Position numbers and translations under genes: made by a program. 5,185 nucleotides of DNA, taken from assembly GCA_003506065.1 (NCBI GenBank), contig DNXA01000076.1, positions 1 through 5,185 of the forward strand. Direction: 5' to 3'. Positions 1-5,185 of the stretch are shown in pieces; within the stretch, counting starts at the first letter, position 1; each line of letters begins with the position of its first letter. The notes under the pieces are model-generated. The model did no database searches and was not told where the DNA came from. It saw nothing but the letters and a program-made list of their open reading frames with translations. Origin of the DNA: Actinomycetota bacterium (lineage in GTDB: Bacteria > Actinomycetota > Actinomycetes > S36-B12).

Positions 1-911
1 CCGACACCAACGACCTTGTGTGCAAAGTCAATGATGTGGTAGCGACGCAGCAACTCCTGGCGATCATCGTGGAGAGTGGTGCGGTACTGCTCGAAGACCC
101 CATCGATCGCCTCCCACATGACGCCGTCCATGGGGAGACGAACGAGCAAGGGTGGATCGTCAACGAACTGACGAACGCCATCGACAACGACGGTGAGCTT
201 GTTGATTGCAGACCAGTGATCGCGGCCTCGAGCCTTCTGCAGATTGCGATCCATAGACTTGGCGGCCTTCGTGCCTCCACGCGACTGCGCCAGATTCAGC
301 AGGAACTCAGTGTCCACTCGCGAATACCACACGTCCAGGTCGTTCATCGATGCATACTGCGCCATCGCCAGTCGGTAGGCGGTAGCAGCGGTCAATGTCG
401 CCATTTGGCGATCCGCATTGCTGAACTGGTTGTCAGTCGCTGCAATGTAGAACGAGGCCGCCATGCGTGCGACATCCCAGTCGAAGGCGCCAGGATGAGT
501 CTCGTCGAAATCGTTGATGTCAAAGATCATTGAACGATCCGGACTTCCGAAGACTCCAAAATTGGACAGGTGAGCATCTCCACAGAGCTGCGTCGCGATT
601 CCGGAGCTTGGGTAGTTGCCGAGGTCGTAGGCCATCACTGCGGCAGTGCCTCGGTAGAAGGTGAACGGACTGACCGCCATTCGTGCGTGGCGTATCGGCA
701 CCAATTCCTGCACCCGAACTGCTTCCTGTGCGCGCAAGATTTCCACAGCGTCCGGACGATCGGCGGCAGGTGACCAATTGCCCATGGTGCTGCGTGGATG
801 CTCCTTGCGTGCGAGCTTGCCGGCCTCGACTCGTTCAGCGACAGTCTCCTTGCGAACATGAGTGGACAAGGAGATCGGGCTGAGCTCAGTCATGCCGTCA
901 ATTATGCTCAT
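1..911 (-). CDS. DUF2252 family protein (3' end beyond window)
   Basis: This reading frame stays open from an ATG at 911 to the left edge (303 codons plus 2 bases) and is a clear DUF2252 (PF10009) member. Family hallmarks, in order, are SPAADRPD (47-54), PIRHARM (72-78), SPFTFYRG (81-88), the block CGDAHLSNFG (110-119), FDINDFDET (130-138), FDWDVARMAASF (143-154), and the start of a Gly-rich stretch, KVVGVG, at the window edge. Full family members are usually about 400-450 residues, so roughly a quarter to a third is missing. The biochemical function is not established. The GDxHxxN and DxNDFD blocks resemble the catalytic and metal-binding loops of aminoglycoside-phosphotransferase-like kinases, which is an inference. 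No signal peptide or membrane segment is visible, so the protein is probably cytosolic. The start is uncertain: neither ATG 911 nor the in-frame ATG 893 (giving MTELSP) has a convincing ribosome binding site. The gene is divergent from cysK. Confidence 0.9.
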   Translation of the reverse strand, partial: MSIIDGMTELSPISLSTHVRKETVAERVEAGKLARKEHPRSTMGNWSPAADRPDAVEILRAQEAVRVQELVPIRHARMAVSPFTFYRGTAAVMAYDLGNYPSSGIATQLCGDAHLSNFGVFGSPDRSMIFDINDFDETHPGAFDWDVARMAASFYIAATDNQFSNADRQMATLTAATAYRLAMAQYASMNDLDVWYSRVDTEFLLNLAQSRGGTKAAKSMDRNLQKARGRDHWSAINKLTVVVDGVRQFVDDPPLLVRLPMDGVMWEAIDGVFEQYRTTLHDDRQELLRRYHIIDFAHKVVGV

Positions 912-926
912 TTGCGCTGAATTCGG

Positions 927-955
927 GGTGAGTTGACGGGGTGTGCTGCGCTTGA
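927..955 (+). promoter_or_regulatory. Candidate Cys-codon leader ORF upstream of cysK
   Basis: A five-codon frame, GTG TGC TGC GCT TGA (941-955), would encode Met-Cys-Cys-Ala. It is preceded by GGTGAG (927-932), which matches the 3' part of the Shine-Dalgarno consensus with an 8-base spacer. Its stop codon overlaps a second Shine-Dalgarno-like GAGGT (954-958) lying 8 bases before an in-frame cysK GTG at 967. Short leader ORFs with consecutive Cys codons ahead of cysteine and sulfur genes are known from mycobacteria, where ribosome stalling at low cysteinyl-tRNA controls downstream expression. The motif is very short and could be chance. The function is inferred only from its position and codon content. 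Confidence 0.3.
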
Positions 956-969
956 GGTCGTGCCCAGTG

Positions 970-975
970 CATGAT
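970..975 (+). promoter_or_regulatory. Possible -10 element for leaderless cysK transcript
   Basis: CATGAT matches the TATAAT consensus at 4 of 6 positions, including the key A at position 2 and T at position 6. It ends 6 bases before the cysK ATG at 982, the spacing expected if transcription begins at the A of the start codon. No -35 hexamer lies at a suitable distance: the TTGACG at 933-938 is too far upstream. Leaderless mRNAs are common in actinobacteria, and ATG 982 has no Shine-Dalgarno sequence. This model competes with a longer leader carrying the Cys-codon ORF, although both promoters could exist. Confidence 0.25.
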
Positions 976-981
976 TTGGCC

Positions 982-1914
982 ATGCGCATTGCCAATGACA
1001 TCACGGAATTGATCGGCAACACCCCCTTGGTGAAGATTCGAAATATCACTGATGGGGCCGGGGCCACTGTTGCGGCTAAATTGGAGTTCTTCAATCCAGC
1101 AAACTCGGTGAAGGACCGCATCGGCCTTTCCATGATCGATGCAGCGCAGGCAGCGGGCAAGATCGGACCAGACACGGTCATCGTGGAGCCCACGAGTGGC
1201 AATACCGGCATTGCGTTGGCCATGGTGTGCGCCGCACGCGGAATCAAGATCGTGCTGACGATGCCCGAGACCATGAGCATCGAACGTCGCATGCTGCTTC
1301 GCGGCTATGGAGCGGAGTTGATTCTGACTCCCGGCCCTGAGGGCATGGGTGGCGCCATCGCAAAGGCCAAGGAGTTGGCTGACTCAGATCCCAAGTACTT
1401 CATGCCGCAGCAGTTTCAGAATCCGGCAAATCCGGCCATTCACCGGGCCACTACGGCCGAGGAGATCTGGAATGACACTGATGGGCTGGTGGACATCCTC
1501 ATCGCTGGGGTAGGCACAGGCGGAACGATCACCGGGGTCGGCCAGGTTCTCAAGGAGCGCCGCCCTTCTGTTCAGATCATCGCGGTGGAGCCGGCAGCTT
1601 CCCCAGTCCTGTCAGGCGGCGCCAAGGGCCCTCACCCAATCCAGGGGATCGGAGCCGGATTCATTCCGGAGATCCTCGATACCGATGTGTACGACGAAGT
1701 GGTCCAGGTGCAGGCCGAGGATGCACTTGTGACCGCTCGACGGGCGGCAACGGAAGAGGGCTTGCTCGTTGGCATTTCCTCTGGTGCAGCGCTGTGGGCT
1801 GCCGCTGAAGTCGCCAAGCGACCCGAGAACGCCGGAAAGCTGATCGTGGTGATCATCCCTTCATTTGGCGAGCGCTACCTGTCGACTGCTCTGTTTGCCG
1901 GACTCGGCGACTGA
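982..1914 (+). CDS. cysK: Cysteine synthase A (O-acetylserine sulfhydrylase)
   Basis: This cytosolic PLP enzyme of fold type II makes L-cysteine from O-acetylserine and sulfide. The 310-residue protein has the full family signature: the PLP-binding Lys44 in NSVKDRIG, the substrate-binding loop TSGNTG (71-76), [13 protein letters not shown] (142-154), the phosphate-binding [10 protein letters not shown] (176-185), the [23 protein letters not shown] region (203-227), and SSGA (266-269), whose Ser contacts the PLP ring nitrogen. ATG 982 ([17 protein letters not shown]) is chosen because it gives the family length and N-terminus, equal to mycobacterial CysK1 as I recall it. Longer in-frame options are GTG 967, which has GAGGT 8 bases upstream, and GTG 943. 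cysE follows after 8 bases, indicating an operon. The close match to CysK1-type sequences, including the FGERYLST C-terminal motif, favours O-acetylserine sulfhydrylase over cystathionine beta-synthase or CysM. Confidence 0.97.
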   Translation: MRIANDITELIGNTPLVKIRNITDGAGATVAAKLEFFNPANSVKDRIGLSMIDAAQAAGKIGPDTVIVEPTSGNTGIALAMVCAARGIKIVLTMPETMSIERRMLLRGYGAELILTPGPEGMGGAIAKAKELADSDPKYFMPQQFQNPANPAIHRATTAEEIWNDTDGLVDILIAGVGTGGTITGVGQVLKERRPSVQIIAVEPAASPVLSGGAKGPHPIQGIGAGFIPEILDTDVYDEVVQVQAEDALVTARRAATEEGLLVGISSGAALWAAAEVAKRPENAGKLIVVIIPSFGERYLSTALFAGLGD

Positions 1915-1922
1915 CGACTGAC

Positions 1923-2654
1923 ATGCCGAGCATTCCGCAAGGCATCCGGGCATTTCTCGATCAGGCTCGTCAGGATGTGCAATCAGTCCTTGAACGAGAT
2001 CCAGCAGCCCGTTCTGCCACCGAGGTGGCGATGCTCTATCCAGGGGTTCACGCGGTGTGGGCCCACCGGGTGAGCAATCATCTTTGGAATGCTGGCGCAT
2101 ACCTGCCTGCTCGAGCAATCTCTCAAGCCGCGCGGGCGATCACAGGCATCGAGATACACCCGGGTGCAACTCTTGGTCCTCGCGTCTTCATTGACCACGG
2201 CGCAGGTGTGGTGATCGGGGAGACCGCTGTCGTTGGCGCTGACGTGACGATCTACCACGGGGTCACTCTGGGCGGCACCAGCCTGAACCCCGGCAAGCGA
2301 CATCCCACGGTTGGTGATCGCGTGACGATCGGTGCGGGCGCGAAGATCCTCGGCAATATTGAAGTGGGCTCTGATTCGCGCATCGGCGCCAACGCGGTGC
2401 TCGTGCGCTCCGTCGACCCTGACTCGGTAGTGGTTGGCGTTCCGGGCCAGGTCGTGGCCCGGGGTGGTGTGCACACTGCGCGTCCACGGTTCGATGCTCA
2501 GGATCGCAATGCGCCGGACCCAGTTGGCAGCGCTGTGCAGGAGCTATTGACCAGGGTGCAAAGACTCGAGACTGAAGTCAATGGAGAAGCTGCACCCGAA
2601 GGTATCTACCGACCCGTCGACGGTGTTTGGGAGTCAACTGACTTCTCGATCTGA
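1923..2654 (+). CDS. cysE: Serine O-acetyltransferase
   Basis: CysE acetylates L-serine with acetyl-CoA to give O-acetylserine, the substrate of CysK encoded just upstream. The 243-residue protein belongs to the shorter actinobacterial class. A helical N-terminal part (about 1-75, with [11 protein letters not shown] at 39-49) precedes a left-handed beta-helix of hexapeptide repeats (about 76-175). Active-site landmarks are IEIHPGA (77-83), [11 protein letters not shown] (91-101) with the catalytic His92, [10 protein letters not shown] (111-120), [10 protein letters not shown] (125-134) and IGAGAKILG (136-144), ending with GVPGQVV (172-178). The acidic partner, Asp in E. coli (DIHP), is Glu78 here. 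A linker and short helix (about 200-220) lead to a C-terminal tail ending DFSI; the terminal Ile is what inserts into CysK in cysteine synthase complexes. ATG 1923 lies 8 bases after the cysK stop without a clear ribosome binding site, suggesting translational coupling. The 3' end overlaps the convergent transporter gene. Confidence 0.96.
   Translation: MPSIPQGIRAFLDQARQDVQSVLERDPAARSATEVAMLYPGVHAVWAHRVSNHLWNAGAYLPARAISQAARAITGIEIHPGATLGPRVFIDHGAGVVIGETAVVGADVTIYHGVTLGGTSLNPGKRHPTVGDRVTIGAGAKILGNIEVGSDSRIGANAVLVRSVDPDSVVVGVPGQVVARGGVHTARPRFDAQDRNAPDPVGSAVQELLTRVQRLETEVNGEAAPEGIYRPVDGVWESTDFSI
2606..2654. other. Convergent 3' overlap of cysE and the MFS gene
   Basis: The last 16 coding triplets of cysE (residues 228-243, [16 protein letters not shown]) lie antisense to the last 15 codons and TAG stop of the transporter. 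Both frames are intact and both stops are unambiguous (TGA 2652-2654 plus; TAG 2608-2606 minus). No room remains for a dedicated intergenic terminator, so the two transcripts must overlap at their 3' ends. Confidence 0.9.
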
Positions 2655-3889
2655 TGAATCTCGCCAGGTTCAACTTCGATCGTGTGTGTGGCTGCGACCT
2701 TCTTGAACACCAGGAACATCGGCAGGCCCAGGACCAGCATTGCAGCTGCGGCGATGATGAATACGGCCTGATACCCGAACTGAACTGCGATCACGCCTCC
2801 GAGAGCTGGCCCAAGTTGTGAGGACAGCGCTTGGACGCTCTGGTAGAGCCCGAACATGGAACTCAGTGCAGCGGCCGTAACGACCGTGGGCAGCAGGGAC
2901 ACTGCGCTGGTGGTGAGCAATCCCTGGAATAGCGACATCAGGATGGCGAACAGGGCCAGTGCGATCACACTGTTGACGAAGCCCATCGGAATGAGGAAGA
3001 CCGCGATGCCGATGGCGGCGATGAGCAGGATCCGCTGAAGCCCAGCCCTGGAGATCAACCTGCCGGCATAGACCGCGGCGACGGCACTGGCAGCTGACAT
3101 GCCGAAGAAGATCCAGCCGATGATGACCGTGCCATTGACGCCAGATGGCAGCAGATCCAGAACATACGTTGGCAGGACCGGCTGCACCATCGGAGCCGCG
3201 AAACTGAGCAGCAGCACGAGCATGAGGGCTGCCCAGGCCAAGGGGGATCTCAACACCGTGCGAAGGCCATGCGTCCCTGATCCCGGCTTGGCGGCCAGAG
3301 CTCGTGTGGGCTCCTTGATCATGAAGACCGTCACCAGGGCTCCTGAGAACATCAGGATTCCGGCGACGACGAAGGTCGGGCGATAGCCAAAGCCGGCGAT
3401 GAAGACCGCAGCGATGACTGGACCCAAGGCGATGCCACCAAGAGTTGCGCCCTGGAACTGACCCAGGGCCTTGGGCAGCCGCTGGGCTGGGGTACCGGCA
3501 GCTATCAGCGCCATCGCGGCCGCCGGAGCACCGGCCATCACCCCGATGAAGGTCCGGATGGCCACCACCTGCCAGATGCTCGTGGCAAAGCCGAACAGGG
3601 TCAGTCCGATGGCGCCGCCGAAGCAGGCCCGAATGAGCATTGGCTTGCGCCCGAACCTGTCACCGAGCATGCCCCAGATCGGGCCGGACACAAATGACCC
3701 GACGCCACCCAGGGCAGTTGCGATGCCTGCCCACAGTGCGGCTTCTTGGCCGGTCAGGGCGGGGTCAAGTTGCTGCAAGTACAGCGGAAGGAAGGGGATG
3801 GTGAAGGAGAAGGTGATGCACAGAAGGAAGACTGCGAACATGGAAGCGTAGTTATTGCGCTGCCAGCCGGGGGCGCCCTCGTCTTCCAT
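2606..3889 (-). CDS. MFS drug/solute efflux transporter (DHA1, MdtG-like)
   Basis: This 427-residue integral membrane protein of the major facilitator superfamily has about 12 predicted transmembrane helices. TM1 is about 14-35, ending in [13 protein letters not shown] motif A follows TM2 as [13 protein letters not shown] (73-85). A central cytoplasmic loop lies at about 193-213, the second half begins near 215, and a polar tail of about 30 residues follows TM12 (to about 397). The layout, with WxG before TM2, SGPIWG, motif A, then [17 protein letters not shown], resembles the DHA1 12-TM proton/drug antiporters of the MdtG type. Export of small toxic compounds is therefore likely, but the substrate is unknown. 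The start at 3889 is well supported by GAGAGG (3895-3900 on the minus strand) with a 5-base spacer. The gene is divergent from the dioxygenase gene and convergent with cysE, sharing 49 bases with it. A sugar or metabolite exporter cannot be excluded. Confidence 0.92.
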   Translation of the reverse strand: MEDEGAPGWQRNNYASMFAVFLLCITFSFTIPFLPLYLQQLDPALTGQEAALWAGIATALGGVGSFVSGPIWGMLGDRFGRKPMLIRACFGGAIGLTLFGFATSIWQVVAIRTFIGVMAGAPAAAMALIAAGTPAQRLPKALGQFQGATLGGIALGPVIAAVFIAGFGYRPTFVVAGILMFSGALVTVFMIKEPTRALAAKPGSGTHGLRTVLRSPLAWAALMLVLLLSFAAPMVQPVLPTYVLDLLPSGVNGTVIIGWIFFGMSAASAVAAVYAGRLISRAGLQRILLIAAIGIAVFLIPMGFVNSVIALALFAILMSLFQGLLTTSAVSLLPTVVTAAALSSMFGLYQSVQALSSQLGPALGGVIAVQFGYQAVFIIAAAAMLVLGLPMFLVFKKVAATHTIEVEPGEIHQIEKSVDSQTPSTGR

Positions 3890-3990
3890 GGAATCCTCTC
3901 AGATTGCCCATTGCGAGGGCCGCGTTCTCAAGGAACATACTGGACAGCGAGGGCGTTGGAAGGGTTATCGAAAGTATTGCGGGAGGCGTC
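3890..3990. promoter_or_regulatory. Divergent promoter region between MFS and dioxygenase genes
   Basis: About 100 bases separate the two divergent start codons and must hold the control signals of both genes unless the dioxygenase starts further upstream. Visible elements are the transporter ribosome binding site (3895-3900, minus), a ribosome binding site GGGAGG (3981-3986, plus), a -10-like CATACT at 3936-3941 (plus) with a TTGCGA at 3911-3916 but a long 19-base spacer, and the small inverted repeat GTTC-N5-GAAC at 3924-3936. No adjacent regulator gene is present. The individual promoter assignments are weak. Confidence 0.5.
3924..3936. repeat. Short inverted repeat GTTC-N5-GAAC, possible operator
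   Basis: GTTCTCAAGGAAC has perfect 4-base arms around a 5-base centre. It sits near the middle of the divergent transporter/dioxygenase control region and directly abuts the -10-like CATACT. Its position suits an operator acting on both genes, but 4-base arms are expected often by chance and no regulator is encoded in the window. Confidence 0.2.
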
Positions 3991-4842
3991 ATGGCAAGCG
4001 AAGGTGGAGCGGCATTCGACCAGTTCGAGCCGGATGCGTTGGTGGCAAGTTCGGAGCAGGCCAGTTGGGCAGGTGGCGCGATGCCTGTGCTCTACATCAG
4101 TCACGGCGCACCTCCACTGTTCGACAACCCATTGTGGATGCGCGAGTTGCACGATTGGGCTCTTCGGATGCCCAAGCCAACAGGAATCGTCAGTGTCAGT
4201 GCCCACTGGGAGGCACGCCCCATCGCCGTCACTGCTGCAGGGCCGCACACGCCTTTGGTCTACGACTTCGGCGGTTTCCATCCGCGCTTCTACGCCATGA
4301 AGTACGCCACACCTGATGCAGTTGCCCTGCAGAACCGGGTCATCGAGGAACTCTCGGGGCTTGGTGGCGTCCGTCAGAGCAAGCGAGGCATCGATCACGG
4401 CACCTGGGTTCCGCTGAAGGTGATGTACCCCTTGGCTGATGTGCCTGTGGTTCAGGTGAGTCTGCCATCTCACGATCCGGCCTTGCTGCTGAAGGTGGGT
4501 GAGCGATTGCGCGCACTTCGCGAGGAGGGGGTGCTCGTCATTGGCTCCGGATTCATGACCCACGGCCTGCCGTATATCGATGCCAGCATGATCAGCGGCT
4601 CAGTGCCGTCGTGGTCCTCGGACTTTGACCTGTGGGTTGACGCAGCCCTGAAGGCCGGCGACGTGGACGGGCTTGCCAACTACCTGCAGCAGGCGCCGGG
4701 CCTGCCGTACGCGCATCCGACAGTGGAGCACTTCGTGCCCTTGTTCGTCGCGCTTGGCGCAGCCGCTGAACCGACTTCTGCGCAGACTGAGGTCGACGGA
4801 TATTTCTGGGGGCTGTCCAAGCGCAGCCTGTCCTTCGACTAG
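3991..4842 (+). CDS. DODA/YgiD-type extradiol ring-cleavage dioxygenase (LigB fold)
   Basis: This predicted cytosolic metal-dependent dioxygenase belongs to the class III extradiol (LigB) superfamily, in the 4,5-DOPA dioxygenase subgroup that includes E. coli YgiD. Numbering from ATG 3991 (283 residues), conserved histidines occur in SHGAPP (His38), SAHWE (His72), DHGTWVPL (His136), THGL (His191) and EHFVPL (His246). The spacing of His38, His72, His191 and His246 agrees closely with what I remember of the YgiD metal-site histidines. DFGGFH (92-97) and YP.ADVPVVQVSL are further family blocks. The family opens the ring of catechol-type substrates; the native substrate here is unknown and DOPA is only a family label. 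ATG 3991 is chosen for its GGGAGG ribosome binding site (spacer 4). ATG 4081 (MPVLYISHG, 253 residues, AGGTGG upstream) fits the family N-terminus better, and the frame is also open up to TTG 3904. Confidence 0.9.
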   Translation: MASEGGAAFDQFEPDALVASSEQASWAGGAMPVLYISHGAPPLFDNPLWMRELHDWALRMPKPTGIVSVSAHWEARPIAVTAAGPHTPLVYDFGGFHPRFYAMKYATPDAVALQNRVIEELSGLGGVRQSKRGIDHGTWVPLKVMYPLADVPVVQVSLPSHDPALLLKVGERLRALREEGVLVIGSGFMTHGLPYIDASMISGSVPSWSSDFDLWVDAALKAGDVDGLANYLQQAPGLPYAHPTVEHFVPLFVALGAAAEPTSAQTEVDGYFWGLSKRSLSFD

Positions 4843-4933
4843 AGCTGTGGCACTTGCGTCATTGAACGGCAATCCACCAGCGAGCATTGGCACAGCCGCG
4901 TCCAGTCTGTCCGTTCTGCGCCATACTTCACAG
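4843..4933 (+). promoter_or_regulatory. Intergenic gap with possible leaderless promoter for the CDF gene
   Basis: This 91-base gap separates the dioxygenase stop from the CDF start. A -10-like CATACT (4922-4927) lies exactly 6 bases before GTG 4934, and no Shine-Dalgarno sequence precedes that GTG, so a leaderless transcript is plausible. No good -35 is seen. No strong hairpin followed by T residues was found, so the termination signal for the dioxygenase is not apparent. Confidence 0.3.
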
Positions 4934-5185
4934 GTGACCGCACATCATCACGCCGCTGGCGGTGGGGAGATGACGGCAGGCCAGATGCGTCAACGGCTCA
5001 TCTACGCAGTGATGCTGTCGGCCAGTGTGCTGGTCATCTCGATCATCGGTGGCCTGGTCTCGGGTTCGCTCGCCCTGCTCGCTGATGCCGGACACATGCT
5101 GACCGATGTCACTGGGCTGCTGATCTCCTTGATTGCCTTGACCTTGGCTGCCCGGCCCGCGACTCTGCAGCGCACCTTTGGTCTG
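4934..5185 (+). CDS. CDF-family divalent cation exporter (5' part, truncated by window)
   Basis: The first 84 codons show the N-terminus of a cation diffusion facilitator of the CzcD type, an inner-membrane antiporter exporting Zn2+ or related divalent metals in exchange for protons. Visible parts are a short His-containing cytoplasmic start (HHH at 4-6), TM1 (about 23-43), SGSLALLADAGHMLTDV (43-59) leading into TM2 to about 72, then ARPAT and RTFG (80-83), all standard for the family. His54 and Asp58 form the HxxxD half-site in TM2 typical of Zn/Cd-selective members; the TM5 half-site and the C-terminal domain lie beyond the edge. GTG 4934 is chosen because it includes the His cluster usual in this family. 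ATG 4970 and ATG 4985 (GGCAGG upstream) are alternatives. The frame is also open further upstream to TTG 4862, without family-like sequence. Confidence 0.9.
   Translation, partial: MTAHHHAAGGGEMTAGQMRQRLIYAVMLSASVLVISIIGGLVSGSLALLADAGHMLTDVTGLLISLIALTLAARPATLQRTFGL

Noticed and set aside
18..533. 171-codon plus-strand open frame opposite the DUF2252 gene
   Set aside because: It is antisense to a clearly conserved protein family, its translation resembles no known domain, and no ribosome binding site is seen.
933..938. TTGACG as a -35 box for cysK
   Set aside because: It resembles a -35, but there is no acceptable -10 at 16-18 bases downstream (956-961 reads GGTCGT), and CATGAT at 970 is too far away.
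1983..2474. 163-codon minus-strand open frame inside cysE
   Set aside because: It lies opposite the conserved hexapeptide-repeat region of cysE and its His/Arg/Asp-rich translation looks like a codon shadow.
3746..4316. Plus-strand frames of 184 and 153 codons spanning the transporter start and the dioxygenase 5' part
   Set aside because: They cross two well-supported genes in wrong frames and show no family similarity.
3928..4563. 211-codon minus-strand open frame opposite the dioxygenase gene
   Set aside because: It is long, but the opposite strand has all the conserved dioxygenase histidines, and this translation has no recognisable domain.
4844..4896. Possible hairpin or terminator after the dioxygenase (GCTGTG pairing with CACAGC)
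   Set aside because: The arms are only 6 bases with a loop of about 41 bases and no T run follows, so it is not convincing as a terminator.
1..5185. Mobile elements, CRISPR arrays, tRNA/rRNA genes, riboswitches
   Set aside because: No transposase or integrase-like frames, regularly spaced repeats, or recognisable RNA gene or riboswitch cores were seen on either strand.

Overview
The window looks like ordinary chromosomal DNA from an actinobacterium. It is fairly GC-rich (roughly 60% by eye), genes are tightly packed, and the cysteine-synthesis proteins closely resemble the mycobacterial CysK1/CysE pair as I remember them, down to the CysE C-terminal DFSI. The genus cannot be fixed from these bases. 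I see no mobile element, CRISPR array, rRNA or tRNA, and no gap over about 100 bases without a gene.

Layout, left to right. (1) A minus-strand DUF2252-family gene runs off the left edge; its first 303 codons are present. (2) Divergent from it, after a 70-base gap, is a two-gene cysteine operon: cysK (O-acetylserine sulfhydrylase), then cysE (serine O-acetyltransferase) 8 bases downstream. (3) A minus-strand 12-TM MFS efflux-type transporter converges on cysE and overlaps its last 49 bases. (4) Divergent from the transporter, across about 100 bases, is a DODA/YgiD-type (LigB-fold) extradiol dioxygenase on the plus strand. (5) After a 91-base gap comes a plus-strand CDF-family metal cation exporter, cut off by the right edge after 84 codons.

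How the genes work together. CysE makes O-acetylserine from serine and acetyl-CoA, and CysK converts it with sulfide to cysteine. The isoleucine C-terminus of CysE suggests that the two proteins form the classical cysteine synthase complex. The transporter and dioxygenase share a divergent control region, but nothing shows that they share a substrate. The DUF2252 and CDF genes look like independent neighbours.

The points most worth a second look are: a tiny candidate leader ORF with tandem Cys codons just before cysK, a possible cysteine attenuator; kinase-like catalytic motifs in the DUF2252 protein in an apparently permuted order; the sense/antisense overlap that covers the CysE tail; and a matching leaderless-start geometry at cysK and the CDF gene. 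No clearly new multi-gene system is visible.
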